Notes: a model not told the origin generated them from the letters alone. A DNA stretch of 64,000 nt from Bacillota bacterium (GCA_023386815.1 JAEWIZ010000016.1:1-64000), one strand, 5' to 3'; shown: positions 9,287 through 17,835, numbered from the stretch's first letter. Made by a program: numbers and translations.

Positions 9287-10192
9287 CTATGGAAATTGAT
9301 AGGGTTCCCGGTGATCTAGGGTGTCGAACTCGTATCCCATTTCTTGAAGCATTTCTATGATTCTTGGGAGGAGTTTTACGGTTGCATTGTTGATGCTGGA
9401 GTCATGCATAAGTATGATAGGTTGATTTTGACGCTTGATGTCCTTTTTTATATTACGTAGGATGGTGGAGGCAGAGGGTCTTCCGTTGGAATCCCGTGAA
9501 TCTACATTCCAATCGTAATAGGTAAATCCCCTTCGTTTCATTTCATCGATTAATGATTTTTTCATATGCCTGCCATATTGATTATTGCTGCCCCAGGGGA
9601 AACGGTATAAATTAACTCTCTTCCCTGTTATATCGTAAATCTGCTCGTAGACTATATTAAAATCATCGAGGTATCGTTCGATGGAACAATAGATCTCATT
9701 ACACATATGGGAGTAGGTGTGTATTCCAATAACGTGACCTTCATTTACCATACGCAATATCGAATCTTCACTTTTCTTATCTATTTCACTTCCAACGATA
9801 AAGAAAGTTGCTGTGGCATTATATTCTTGCAGAATATCCAGAACCTTATATGTATTCTCACTTGGCCCGTCATCAAAGGATAGATAAGCAATCTTTTTAT
9901 CCTTGTCAACTGGCTTTGGCATCGCATATTCCGTATATAAATTAGGAAACATCTTTGTATAATTCGGAACTTTATCGGATGCTGCCTCACTGCTGTCTTC
10001 CGATTCTCTAGCCTGCTCATTTTCAGCCAACACAAGATCCTCTATGTTCCTATATCCCTTCCAGGAGGCTTTTGCTTGATCAGTACCTGGCGACTGTTCA
10101 ACTCTATAAATAATGATAACTGCACTCATGATGCATAGGAAAGCAACAATACCAAAGCATAATTTCGATTTCAAGATAAGACCCAACTTCAA
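9287..10192 (-). CDS. Membrane-anchored polysaccharide (peptidoglycan) deacetylase
   Basis: A 301-residue carbohydrate esterase 4 (NodB fold) protein. After an N-terminal transmembrane segment (about 9-28) and a linker of about 65 residues comes the deacetylase domain. IAYLSFDDGPSENTYKVLDI (near 105) carries the catalytic Asp and metal Asp, IGIHTYSHMCNE (near 155) the two metal His, YRFPWGSNN the next motif and QPIILMHDSS the final His. These are the metal-dependent catalytic motifs for removing N-acetyl groups from GlcNAc or MurNAc in wall polymers. PdaA, needed for spore cortex muramic lactam, and vegetative PgdA-like enzymes both fit. The neighbouring spore genes make a sporulation role attractive but unproven. 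Confidence 0.88.
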   Translation of the reverse strand: MKLGLILKSKLCFGIVAFLCIMSAVIIIYRVEQSPGTDQAKASWKGYRNIEDLVLAENEQARESEDSSEAASDKVPNYTKMFPNLYTEYAMPKPVDKDKKIAYLSFDDGPSENTYKVLDILQEYNATATFFIVGSEIDKKSEDSILRMVNEGHVIGIHTYSHMCNEIYCSIERYLDDFNIVYEQIYDITGKRVNLYRFPWGSNNQYGRHMKKSLIDEMKRRGFTYYDWNVDSRDSNGRPSASTILRNIKKDIKRQNQPIILMHDSSINNATVKLLPRIIEMLQEMGYEFDTLDHREPYQFP

Positions 10193-10213
10193 ACTTTATT
10201 AACTATCTTATGC

Positions 10214-10897
10214 TTAGCTTTCCACAGTCATTCTCTTTACTTCACCGATTCCTTTCTGAACCACAGGAATCAAAAGAAGAACTATGGTTATAACGGCTTC
10301 CGGAAGTATATAGGTCGCATTATAAACAGCGGTATAAATAATAGGATTCTGTGAGCCTGCATAGATGGAAAAGAAGATCAAGCCGGAAATAGCATGACAT
10401 AAGTATCTGCCAAATACACCAAAAGCATATCCTTTCACTAAACCAAACTTTGACTTAGCAAACAACCCGGATAGTCCAAGGCAACCAAAAGCGATTGGAT
10501 AATCCAGCAGTAACTGCACCGGATGCACTACATAGGGCTTCAGCATTAAATCCAGGAACCCATACGCCACACCGGTAAGAAAGCCCACTTTGGGACCATA
10601 GAGATATCCGATTAGGCAGATAAAGAACATACGAAACAAAGAAATTTCTCCACCAAATGGAAATTGAACCACGGTAAACAAGGATGCAACCACAGCTAGA
10701 GTTACTGCCACCGCCGAAAATGCTAACTGTTTTGCATTAAGCTTCTTACTTCTTGTACCACTAATAGCAAGCATGGCTACAAAAAGCAGAATAACTACAA
10801 GTATTAGTGCCACATTACCCGCAGATGTAGGATAATAGCTGATATCACCACCATCATTCACAGTTGTTACTAAGAAATCAAACACTTTTTGAAACAT
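10214..10897 (-). CDS. thiT: Energy-coupled thiamine transporter substrate-binding subunit, ThiT type
   Basis: A 227-residue integral membrane protein with about six to seven segments. The middle and C-terminal part matches the ThiT S-component of ECF transporters, with YLYGPKVGFLTGVAYGFLDL and HPVQLLLDYPIAFGCLGLSG as the diagnostic stretch. It is some 30 residues longer than typical ThiT at the N-terminus, with an extra hydrophobic segment. ThiT binds thiamine and works with a shared EcfA/EcfA'/EcfT module encoded elsewhere. The assignment is strengthened by the TPP riboswitch directly upstream. AGGAGG lies 7 bases before the ATG, inside a hairpin that can hide it. Translation is likely repressed by thiamine pyrophosphate. 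Confidence 0.92.
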   Translation of the reverse strand: MFQKVFDFLVTTVNDGGDISYYPTSAGNVALILVVILLFVAMLAISGTRSKKLNAKQLAFSAVAVTLAVVASLFTVVQFPFGGEISLFRMFFICLIGYLYGPKVGFLTGVAYGFLDLMLKPYVVHPVQLLLDYPIAFGCLGLSGLFAKSKFGLVKGYAFGVFGRYLCHAISGLIFFSIYAGSQNPIIYTAVYNATYILPEAVITIVLLLIPVVQKGIGEVKRMTVES

Positions 10898-10904
10898 AAA
10901 AAAA

Positions 10905-10927
10905 CCTCCTTTTCATTGCATAGGAGG
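10905..10927 (-). promoter_or_regulatory. Ribosome-site sequestering hairpin of thiT
   Basis: On the minus strand CCTCCT (plus coordinates 10922-10927) is complementary to the Shine-Dalgarno AGGAGG (10905-10910), with an 11-base loop. The same CCCCTCCTA can alternatively pair with TAGGGGAG at the 5' edge of the TPP riboswitch (about 11013-11021). This gives a simple translational off-switch: ligand binding frees the anti-SD to hide the ribosome site. Confidence 0.55.
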
Positions 10928-10938
10928 GGCCACTTGAT

Positions 10939-11026
10939 TGCTTCCTTCCGCCGGTATTATCCGGATCAAGTAGTAAGGGTCAGTATGAAATAATTCACAC
11001 CTCTCAGCCTCGGCTCCCCTAGCATA
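10939..11026 (-). ncRNA. TPP riboswitch (THI element)
   Basis: The minus strand reads GGGGAGCC, then GGCTGAGAGGTG, then GACCCTTACTACTTGATC, then CGGATAATACCGGCGGAAGG. This contains the conserved thi-box core CUGAGA and the ACCUGAUC(U/C)GGAUAAUGCCAGCG-type pyrophosphate domain. The closing P1 helix is formed by GCT and AGC. It lies 40 bases upstream of the thiT start and controls that gene. Confidence 0.95.
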
Positions 11027-11083
11027 GTACATGATGAACAGCTTGCTGTTCATCTGTCATATATAATTTTCTTTGCAAGCCCT

Positions 11084-11112
11084 ATGATATCTGATTCTCA
11101 TTAGGCTGTCAA
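11084..11112 (-). promoter_or_regulatory. Promoter of the thiT transcript
   Basis: The minus strand has TTGACA (plus 11107-11112), a 17-base spacer and TATCAT (plus 11084-11089). This near-consensus sigma-A promoter starts transcription about 50 bases before the riboswitch. A perfect 10-bp hairpin with a 2-base loop at 11033-11054 lies between. Confidence 0.75.
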
Positions 11113-11345
11113 TCCTTTGTTTGTATTTTCTTATAATAATTGCCATCTTAATTACAATGTCGTTCAATATAACCAAAGGTAAAGTTTGTAGATTATTACG
11201 AAACACATAAACAGTGGATCACAAATGTAATCCACCTCATCTTCTGGAGAACTTATAGACATTACCTGCTGCATAGGATTAACATTATCAATATAATTAT
11301 TTACTATTAACTAACTATTAATTTTAGACAAATACTACTCGTAAA
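11113..11345. other. Intergenic stretch without a gene
   Basis: AT-rich sequence without coding signal. It holds only a short imperfect inverted repeat (GTGGAT ... ATCCAC) at 11211-11232. Confidence 0.5.
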
Positions 11346-11389
11346 AAAAGATGTCAGAACAAACACCACCCACTGTTCCAGCATCTTTT
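11346..11389 (-). terminator. Terminator distal to groEL
   Basis: AAAAGATG (11346-11353) pairs with CATCTTTT (11382-11389), and GAACA with TGTTC inside. On the minus strand the right arm runs into CATCTTTTTTT. It lies about 410 bases past the groEL stop, beyond the long inverted repeat, so the groESL transcript may include that repeat as its 3' untranslated region. Confidence 0.5.
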
Positions 11390-11424
11390 AGTTTTTAGCA
11401 CTATAATATTTCATAACGTAAAGG

Positions 11425-11761
11425 AAAACTTCGCAGTCCACATCCTACTGCCTTGCTTGTTAAAATCAGTTCACTACCTAAAAACAAAAACCAACCGCTG
11501 TGATATTTAAAGCTGGCATCTATGATCCTTTGGAAAATTCACTTATGTATTTTGAATATGGTATAGAGCCAAACGCAGCCTGTTTGACGAGCGTCAGCGA
11601 GGAGTTTGCGTAGTTCGGCTCTGCTTTACCATATACAAAATACATTAGTGAATTCAACGGATCATCGAAGCCAGCGTAAATATCACAGTGGTTGGTTTTC
11701 TAACTACAGTTCCCCACTGATTTTAACAAGCAAATCATGACCTAGAGCCCTGCGAAGTTTT
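11425..11761. repeat. 337-bp imperfect inverted repeat (MITE-like or structured RNA)
   Basis: The whole segment folds back on itself. Paired blocks from outside inward are AAAACTTCGCAG (11425-11436 with 11750-11761), an 18-bp perfect block TTGCTTGTTAAAATCAGT (11453-11470 with 11716-11733), AAAACCAACC (11487-11496 with 11690-11699), CTGTGATATTTA (11498-11509 with 11677-11688), GCTGGC, ATGATCC, AATTCACT, ATGTATTTTG, ATATGGTA and AGAGCC (to 11565-11570 with 11617-11622). The centre is a GC-rich stretch with GACGAGCGTC. No reading frame, transposase or clear target-site duplication is seen. It could be a miniature inverted-repeat element or a large RNA hairpin in the groESL 3' region. Confidence 0.85.
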
Positions 11762-11798
11762 TTCAATACCTATATTAGCACGCTATCGAGCTTCCGGA

Positions 11799-13421
11799 TT
11801 ACATCATACCCATTCCTGGTGCGCCTGCAGGCATTGCTGGCTCGTTGGATTTGATGTTAGCAACAACAGATTCTGTTGTTAACAGGGTAGATGCCACACT
11901 AGTAGCATTCTGAAGAGCACTTCTTGTAACCTTAGCGGGATCAAGAATACCTGCCTTTACCATGTCAACATATTCTTCGGTAAGAACGTTATATCCAACA
12001 CCAGCAGCGCTTTCTTTTACTTTACTGATAACTACAGAGCCTTCTAAACCAGCGTTGTATACAATGCTGAATAAAGGAGCTTCCAATGCCTTTAAGATAA
12101 TATTAGCGCCAGTCTTTTCATCACCCTGTAATGATGCAGCTAACTTAGCAACTTCTTTGGAAGCATGGATGTATGCAGATCCACCACCTGCAACAATACC
12201 TTCTTCAACAGCTGCTCTGGTTGCAGCAAGAGCATCTTCCATACGAAGCTTGTTTTCTTTCATCTCTGTCTCAGTAGCAGCACCAACTCTGATTACAGCT
12301 ACACCGCCAGCAAGTTTAGCAAGTCTTTCCTGTAATTTTTCTTTATCGAATTCAGAAGTAGTTTCTTCGATTTGAGCTTTAATCTGATTGATTCTTGCAT
12401 CGATTTCAGCCTTCTTGCCTTCACCATCAACAATAATCGTATTTTCTTTCTGAATCTTAACAGATTTAGCACGGCCTAACTGCTCTAAGGTTGCTTCCTT
12501 AAGATCAAGTCCTAATTCATCTGTAATTACAGTACCGCCTGTTAAGATAGCGATGTCCTGAAGCATTGCTTTTCTTCTGTCGCCATAGCCAGGAGCCTTA
12601 ACAGCAACAACAGTAAAGGTACCTCTTAATTTATTCAGAACTAAGGTTGTAAGAGCTTCGCCTTCCACATCCTCAGCAATAATCAGTAATCTTGCACCAG
12701 TTTGAACGATTTGCTCTAATACAGGAAGAATTTCCTGGATATTAGAAATCTTCTTGTCTGTGATTAAGATATATGGATTGTCAAGGTTTGCTTCCATCTT
12801 ATCCATATCGGTACACATATAAGCAGAGATATAACCGCGGTCAAACTGCATACCTTCCACAAGCTCAAGCTCTGTCTTCATTGTCTTGGACTCTTCAATA
12901 GTAATAACGCCATCGTTGGACACCTTCTCCATTGCATCTGCAACTAACTGGCCCACTTCATCATCACCTGCGGAGATTGCAGCAACTCTTGCGATCTGCT
13001 CTTTACCAGTTAATTTAGAGCTCATCTTTAATACGGAATCTACAGCCACTTCTGTTGCTTTCTTCATACCTTTTCTTAAGATGATTGGATTAGCACCTGC
13101 AGCAAGGTTCTTCATACCTTCTGTAATCATTGCCTGAGCTAATACAGTTGCGGTTGTAGTTCCATCACCGGCAACATCATTTGTTTTAGTAGCAACTTCC
13201 TTTACAAGCTGTGCACCCATGTTCTCAAATGCATCATCTAATTCAATTTCCTTTGCGATAGTAACACCATCATTTGTGATTAATGGTGCTCCAAAGGATT
13301 TGTCTAAAACAACATTTCTACCTTTAGGTCCAAGTGTAACTTTTACTGTGTTTGCCAATTTATTAACGCCAATTTCAAGGGCTGCTCTTGCCTCTGCGCC
13401 ATACTTAATTTCTTTTGCCAT
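11799..13421 (-). CDS. groL: Chaperonin GroEL (Hsp60)
   Basis: A full-length 540-residue chaperonin that folds proteins inside the GroEL/GroES cage at the cost of ATP. Diagnostic stretches are TVKVTLGPKGRNVVLDKSFG, VAGDGTTTATVLAQAM with the catalytic Asp, AAVEEGIVAGGGSAYIHA and the Gly/Met tail GAPGMGMM. It follows groES with a 21-base gap and shares its CIRCE-controlled promoter. No anomalies seen. Confidence 0.99.
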   Translation of the reverse strand: MAKEIKYGAEARAALEIGVNKLANTVKVTLGPKGRNVVLDKSFGAPLITNDGVTIAKEIELDDAFENMGAQLVKEVATKTNDVAGDGTTTATVLAQAMITEGMKNLAAGANPIILRKGMKKATEVAVDSVLKMSSKLTGKEQIARVAAISAGDDEVGQLVADAMEKVSNDGVITIEESKTMKTELELVEGMQFDRGYISAYMCTDMDKMEANLDNPYILITDKKISNIQEILPVLEQIVQTGARLLIIAEDVEGEALTTLVLNKLRGTFTVVAVKAPGYGDRRKAMLQDIAILTGGTVITDELGLDLKEATLEQLGRAKSVKIQKENTIIVDGEGKKAEIDARINQIKAQIEETTSEFDKEKLQERLAKLAGGVAVIRVGAATETEMKENKLRMEDALAATRAAVEEGIVAGGGSAYIHASKEVAKLAASLQGDEKTGANIILKALEAPLFSIVYNAGLEGSVVISKVKESAAGVGYNVLTEEYVDMVKAGILDPAKVTRSALQNATSVASTLLTTESVVANIKSNEPAMPAGAPGMGMM

Positions 13422-13442
13422 AGCTTTAATCTCTCCTTTTAA

Positions 13443-13730
13443 TTAGTCTTCTACAACTGCAACAATATCATTTTGCTTAACGATGATGAATTCTTCTTCC
13501 CCAAGCTTAACTTCGGTTCCTGCATATTTAGAATAAATAACCTTATCGCCAACCTTAACTTGCATCACAACTTCTTTACCGTCAACCATTCCTCCTGGCC
13601 CAACAGCAATTACTTCTGCCTGCTGTGGCTTTTCTTTTGCTTGACCAGGTAATACGATGCCTGATTTTGTTGTCTCTTCAGCGACTAATTGTTTTAAAAC
13701 TACCTTATCTCCTAATGGTACAAGTTTCAT
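13443..13730 (-). CDS. groS: Co-chaperonin GroES (Hsp10)
   Basis: A 95-residue lid for GroEL. It starts MKLVPLGDKVVLKQLVAEET, has the mobile-loop region TKSGIVLPGQAKEKPQQ and ends EEFIIVKQNDIVAVVED. The ATG at 13730 is preferred over an in-frame TTG six codons upstream because AAGGAGG lies between them. First gene of groESL, with CIRCE 38 bases upstream of the start. Confidence 0.98.
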   Translation of the reverse strand: MKLVPLGDKVVLKQLVAEETTKSGIVLPGQAKEKPQQAEVIAVGPGGMVDGKEVVMQVKVGDKVIYSKYAGTEVKLGEEEFIIVKQNDIVAVVED

Positions 13731-13767
13731 TTCATATTCCTCCTTCAATATTGTTAATTCTGGATTA

Positions 13768-13794
13768 TTAGCACTCCAATGTGTTGAGTGCTAA
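13768..13794 (-). promoter_or_regulatory. CIRCE operator (HrcA site)
   Basis: TTAGCACTC, nine bases, GAGTGCTAA: a perfect CIRCE inverted repeat. HrcA bound here represses groESL until heat or misfolding stress titrates it. Confidence 0.98.
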
Positions 13795-13806
13795 CTGCTG
13801 ATTAAT

Positions 13807-13835
13807 ATATTAGTAAATTTGCTTTTAGATTGCAA
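13807..13835 (-). promoter_or_regulatory. groESL promoter
   Basis: On the minus strand TTGCAA (plus 13830-13835), a 17-base spacer and TAATAT (plus 13807-13812) lie just upstream of CIRCE. This places the operator over the transcription start region. Confidence 0.75.
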
Positions 13836-14004
13836 CCTTATTTCTCCCACGATTTCGCCGCAAATTTAATAATTTCTAAACCATACTATCGTTTACTCTC
13901 TTTTTCTTATTTTTTCTCATTTTTCCATAAAATAAGCAATCATTTACCTATCAGTCTCAGAATCTCTGTTATACTGATTACTCTTTTTCTGGACAAGCTA
14001 ATCT

Positions 14005-14035
14005 ACAAGATGAATCAGTAAACTGATTCACTTGT
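14005..14035. other. Hairpin in the groES to DUF6062 gap
   Basis: ACAAG(A)TGAATCAG pairs with CTGATTCACTTGT around a TAAA loop. No T-run on either strand, so this is unlikely to be an intrinsic terminator. The rest of the gap (13836-14046) shows nothing I can name. Confidence 0.4.
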
Positions 14036-14046
14036 CATGAATACAA

Positions 14047-14075
14047 AAAGTTATTACCATAGTGGCAATAACTTT
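14047..14075 (-). terminator. Terminator of the DUF6062/DUF2225 unit
   Basis: AAAGTTATT at 14047-14055 pairs with AATAACTTT at 14067-14075, with a CCA/TGG extension inside. On the minus strand it is followed by further T residues. Confidence 0.7.
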
Positions 14076-14207
14076 CAAACTCCAAATCTAGTATATTCCA
14101 TGTCGGGAATTATATACCATAAATATTCTGTTCTATCATGTCTAAATCAATTCCATCTATTGATTGAAACTGATATCCCCGGATCATTCATGTAAAGTAG
14201 ATATGAC

Positions 14208-14924
14208 TTATATAATACTGTTTGTTTTTTGCATCGCCCGTGGTAATGCATCCTTGGCATTTTTCCAAGGTTCATCTGCATAACGGTAATCAAATTTATT
14301 AATAAACCATTCTAAGTCATCTCTGACACGCTTCATATTATCAAGATATAAGCGGTTTAACTGTGTTATGAACTGATTGAGTTCTTCCCCTGATAGGTGA
14401 TTAGGTGCCTCAGAAAATAATTTGTTATAGTGACTGGTACAAAACCCCTTGATTCCGCTGAATTTACTTCGAAAAGCTTCCTCCGTGTGATATAAATAAA
14501 ATATTGTTGCAACATATCTTTGGAAGGTGCCATCAATTTTATTACATACAAAGCAGGTGCTTTGCACACCATTTAGATAACTAACAATCTTGGGCATCTC
14601 TATTTTCTTTTTGAATAGGGTTGGTGAAGAGTATTTTACTCCGGAATGCGCATGCTTTTCCACATCCCCTATCAGTTTGTCCATATGAGATTTCAAAATT
14701 AATGCCAAACCCAAACGATTCTGGTTTTGAAATAATAGTTTTAAATGCTTTTCACAGAATCCAAGCTGTGATGTAGTTTCCCTTATGTCATCCTCCATAT
14801 AGCTGGGTCCCATAGTAAATTCAACCGCATTCTCCTCAAGCTTCTGATGCATCGTACAAATGGGACATTCACAGTCAGCCTCAAAGGCTTCCTTTACGGG
14901 AATCGTATATAACTTTTCTTTCAA
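14208..14924 (-). CDS. DUF6062 family Cys-rich protein
   Basis: A 238-residue soluble protein of a clostridial family of unknown function. It has repeated Cys pairs spaced like zinc ligands: CECPICTMH near residue 19, GFCEKHLKLL near 55, TCFVCNKIDGTF near 123 and GFCTSHYNKL near 160. The CxxC ... CxxH pattern occurs twice, suggesting two pseudo-symmetric metal-binding halves. No membrane segment. It starts 15 bases after the DUF2225 gene, which also has CxxC pairs, so the two are likely cotranscribed and may act together. Function unknown. Confidence 0.8.
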   Translation of the reverse strand: MKEKLYTIPVKEAFEADCECPICTMHQKLEENAVEFTMGPSYMEDDIRETTSQLGFCEKHLKLLFQNQNRLGLALILKSHMDKLIGDVEKHAHSGVKYSSPTLFKKKIEMPKIVSYLNGVQSTCFVCNKIDGTFQRYVATIFYLYHTEEAFRSKFSGIKGFCTSHYNKLFSEAPNHLSGEELNQFITQLNRLYLDNMKRVRDDLEWFINKFDYRYADEPWKNAKDALPRAMQKTNSII

Positions 14925-14939
14925 AATTAGCCCTGCCTT

Positions 14940-15785
14940 TTAGTTACTCTTATTTTCGCGTAGCAATTCTTTTATATCTCTGGCTTTTTCCTTAATACGT
15001 TCATTGGCATCCTTAGAAATTAAAACGCGGGATATCCAACGACTTGACTCTTCGATTTTTCCAACTCGACGTGCTAATTCAGCCATCAGTAAAGTAATTG
15101 TTATTTCATCCATACCACACAGCGGAAAGGACTCTTTGCTGAACGCTTCATCAAAGCCATCATAGGCTTTACCTAAGAAGTCCAACTCCTCCTTCGCCAA
15201 TGCAACAATCTGCTGTTTATAGTCTGGAAGTTCTTTGGAAAGTGTCTCCGCTTTTCCTCTGATCACCCAAGCTGTTTTCAGGCAGGTATATGCTTTTTCT
15301 GAGGTCTTAGCCTTTTTGACAATAGAATTCACTAATGCAAGCTTATGTCTTGCAATAGCATCATCATAAGTAAATATATTGCCTGATTCCTTTATTCCTC
15401 GAAAAGATGCAGATATATTAGTCTTAACTAAGGTTGCCTGTGCAGAGGTTACATATTTAAAGAATCGATTCAGTGCAGCAAATCCACATTTAGGGCAAAC
15501 AATAGCATCATATTTTAAGGGATCCATGTTTTGGTAAATAGGTCTCAAATCCGTATCCAGGCTTTGTAATTTTACTTTTCCTGACTTTACCGTCTTCGTC
15601 TTAAATTCACTATCACACACTGGGCAGTTAAAGGTCTTATCAAAGATTACGTCTTCTTCCGAAAATGCATCTTTCTCCGGTTGGCCGGTTCCCTTTACCC
15701 CTTCTTTTTCTTTTGCTTCATATACGTCCATCCCAGACAGATTACCAAGACCAAATGCCTCTAATCCTGAAAATAAATTAGCCAA
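14940..15785 (-). CDS. DUF2225 domain protein
   Basis: A 281-residue protein with the DUF2225 zinc-ribbon-like N-terminal part. CPVCDSEF near residue 54 and CPKCGFAALNRFF near residue 97 supply four Cys for a metal site. The C-terminal half is helical with TPR-like character (EESSRWISRVLISKDANERI). Families of this kind are widespread in clostridia without a known function. The start is a TTG codon preceded by GGGGG, since no ATG fits. It lies upstream of the DUF6062 gene in a two-gene unit. Confidence 0.82.
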   Translation of the reverse strand: MANLFSGLEAFGLGNLSGMDVYEAKEKEGVKGTGQPEKDAFSEEDVIFDKTFNCPVCDSEFKTKTVKSGKVKLQSLDTDLRPIYQNMDPLKYDAIVCPKCGFAALNRFFKYVTSAQATLVKTNISASFRGIKESGNIFTYDDAIARHKLALVNSIVKKAKTSEKAYTCLKTAWVIRGKAETLSKELPDYKQQIVALAKEELDFLGKAYDGFDEAFSKESFPLCGMDEITITLLMAELARRVGKIEESSRWISRVLISKDANERIKEKARDIKELLRENKSN

Positions 15786-15837
15786 GATTAATCCCCCATT
15801 CCTTTGTTTATTTCTTTACCGTTGTTTTCCATGTAAA

Positions 15838-17535
15838 TTATTCTGGTTTATAGGAACTCTTCAGGGAAACAATACGATTAAATACTGGTTTCTCAGAAGT
15901 AGAATCTTTGATATCCAGACAGAAAAAGCCCTGTCTTAAAAATTGGAAGCTATCCGGTGCCTTTGCATCTGCTATACTTGGTTCTACATAGCATTCCTTT
16001 AGTACAGTAATCGAATTCGGATTCAAATTAAGGCTTCCATCTTCGTTATATACACCTTTTGCTTCATCAACAATGTTTTCGTATAGGCGAGCTTCTACCT
16101 GAACAGCTGTTTTTGCAGCTACAAAGTGGATGGTTCCTTTAACCTTACGTCCATCATTACTGTTTCCACCCTTTGTTGCTGGATCATAGGTACAATGTAC
16201 TTCCGTAACTCTGCCATTCTCATCAGTAACATAATCGTTACATTTAACAAAATAGGCATTCATTAATCTTACTTCATTACCAGGGAATAGACGGAAATAT
16301 TTCTTAGGAGGCTCTATCATAAAGTCTTCACGCTCAATGTAAAGCTCTCTGCCAAAAGGTATTGTTCTTGTTCCCATTTCAGCATTTTCCTGATTATTCG
16401 GTGCTTCCAGGTATTCAATCTGATCCTCTGGATAATTTGTAATAATTAACTTCACTGGATCTAGAACCGCCATAATTCGAGGTCTCTTCAGCTTAAGATC
16501 CTCACGGATACAGTATTCCAGCATAGCATAGTCTACCGAGCTCTGGCTCTTGGATACACCACATAACTCCATAAACATCTGTATCGACTCCGGTGTAAAG
16601 CCCCTTCTGCGAAGAGCGCTGATGGATACTAATCTTGGATCATCCCAGCCGTCCACAATACCCTCTTCCACTAGTCGCTTAATGTATCTCTTTCCAGTGA
16701 TAACATTTGTTAAATACATTTTTGCAAATTCAATTTGCTTTGGAGGTAATTCATATTCTAACTCCTTTACCACCCAATCATATAATGGACGATGGTCTTC
16801 AAATTCCAAGGTACAGATCGAATGAGTGATGCCTTCAATCGCATCTTCAATCGGATGCGCAAAGTCATACATCGGATAGATGCACCATTTATCTCCCGTA
16901 TTATGATGTGAAATTTTTGCTACGCGATAAATTACCGGGTCACGCATGTTTATATTAGGTGATGCCATGTCAATCTTAGCACGAAGTACCTTAGAACCAT
17001 CCGGATATTTGCCTTCCTTCATCTCTTCAAAGAGTCTTAAATTCTCTTCAATACTTCTATCACGGTACGGACTATTCTTTCCAACTTCTGTTAGTGTACC
17101 ACGATATTCTCTGATTTCTTCTGCCGTAAGATCACAAACAAAGGCTTTCCCTTTTTTGATTAATTTGATAGCAGCTTCATACATTTGATCGAAATAATCA
17201 GATGCAAAGAATAAACGGTCTTCAAAGTCTCCGCCAATCCATCTTACATCTTTAATAATGGAATCCACAAACTCTGTCTTTTCCTTGGTAGGATTTGTAT
17301 CATCAAAACGAAGATTGAACTTACCACCATATTTTTTAGCCAATCCATAATTTAAAAGAATTGACTTTGCGTGTCCAATATGAAGATATCCATTTGGCTC
17401 AGGTGGGAATCTGGTGACGATGGATTTCATCTTACCCTCTTCCAAATCCTTATCAATTATCATTTCAATAAAATTTTTAGAGACCTTTTCAGCTGATTCC
17501 GGTTCTCTGCCCTCGATTATCTCTTTATTTTCCAT
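15838..17535 (-). CDS. glnS: Glutaminyl-tRNA synthetase
   Basis: A 565-residue class I aminoacyl-tRNA synthetase that charges tRNA-Gln with glutamine. The HIGH motif is present as PPEPNGYLHIGHAKSI near residue 45, followed by NLRFDDTNP. The usual KMSKS loop is replaced by VITGKRYIKRLVEEG near residue 258, followed by the conserved WDDPRL and ISALRRRGFTPESI. The C-terminal anticodon-binding beta barrels are complete (FRLFPGNEVRLMNAYFVKC to end). The start at 17535 is chosen for the GGAGGACTTCATG ribosome site. Having GlnRS does not exclude the GatCAB route also present in many clostridia. Confidence 0.95.
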   Translation of the reverse strand: MENKEIIEGREPESAEKVSKNFIEMIIDKDLEEGKMKSIVTRFPPEPNGYLHIGHAKSILLNYGLAKKYGGKFNLRFDDTNPTKEKTEFVDSIIKDVRWIGGDFEDRLFFASDYFDQMYEAAIKLIKKGKAFVCDLTAEEIREYRGTLTEVGKNSPYRDRSIEENLRLFEEMKEGKYPDGSKVLRAKIDMASPNINMRDPVIYRVAKISHHNTGDKWCIYPMYDFAHPIEDAIEGITHSICTLEFEDHRPLYDWVVKELEYELPPKQIEFAKMYLTNVITGKRYIKRLVEEGIVDGWDDPRLVSISALRRRGFTPESIQMFMELCGVSKSQSSVDYAMLEYCIREDLKLKRPRIMAVLDPVKLIITNYPEDQIEYLEAPNNQENAEMGTRTIPFGRELYIEREDFMIEPPKKYFRLFPGNEVRLMNAYFVKCNDYVTDENGRVTEVHCTYDPATKGGNSNDGRKVKGTIHFVAAKTAVQVEARLYENIVDEAKGVYNEDGSLNLNPNSITVLKECYVEPSIADAKAPDSFQFLRQGFFCLDIKDSTSEKPVFNRIVSLKSSYKPE

Positions 17536-17765
17536 GAAGTCCTCCTGGTTATTTATTCTTAGAAGCATCCATCTAATGCTTGTATTTTACCCAATTTTAC
17601 GATAATAAACTAATTATTTCCTTATAATAAATAGATATTCTATATAATACCACAGTTCTTCACAAGTTAAAAGCCCAAAATAAAAAACCAGATACAGTAA
17701 AAACGGCTCATGATCCTATTATTTTAAGCATTGTGTACAATGAGTGCAACATCATAAAAGAAAAA

Positions 17766-17804
17766 CTACCTGAGGTGTATCTGGTGTGTACACTTGTCAG
17801 GTAG
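17766..17804 (-). terminator. Terminator of the SleB-type hydrolase gene
   Basis: CTACCTGA (17766-17773) pairs with TCAGGTAG (17797-17804). On the minus strand a TTTTTCTTTT run follows. The rest of the glnS to hydrolase gap shows nothing else. Confidence 0.85.
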
Positions 17805-17835
17805 TCATATTTAATCAAATCATATTTTTTAACTT

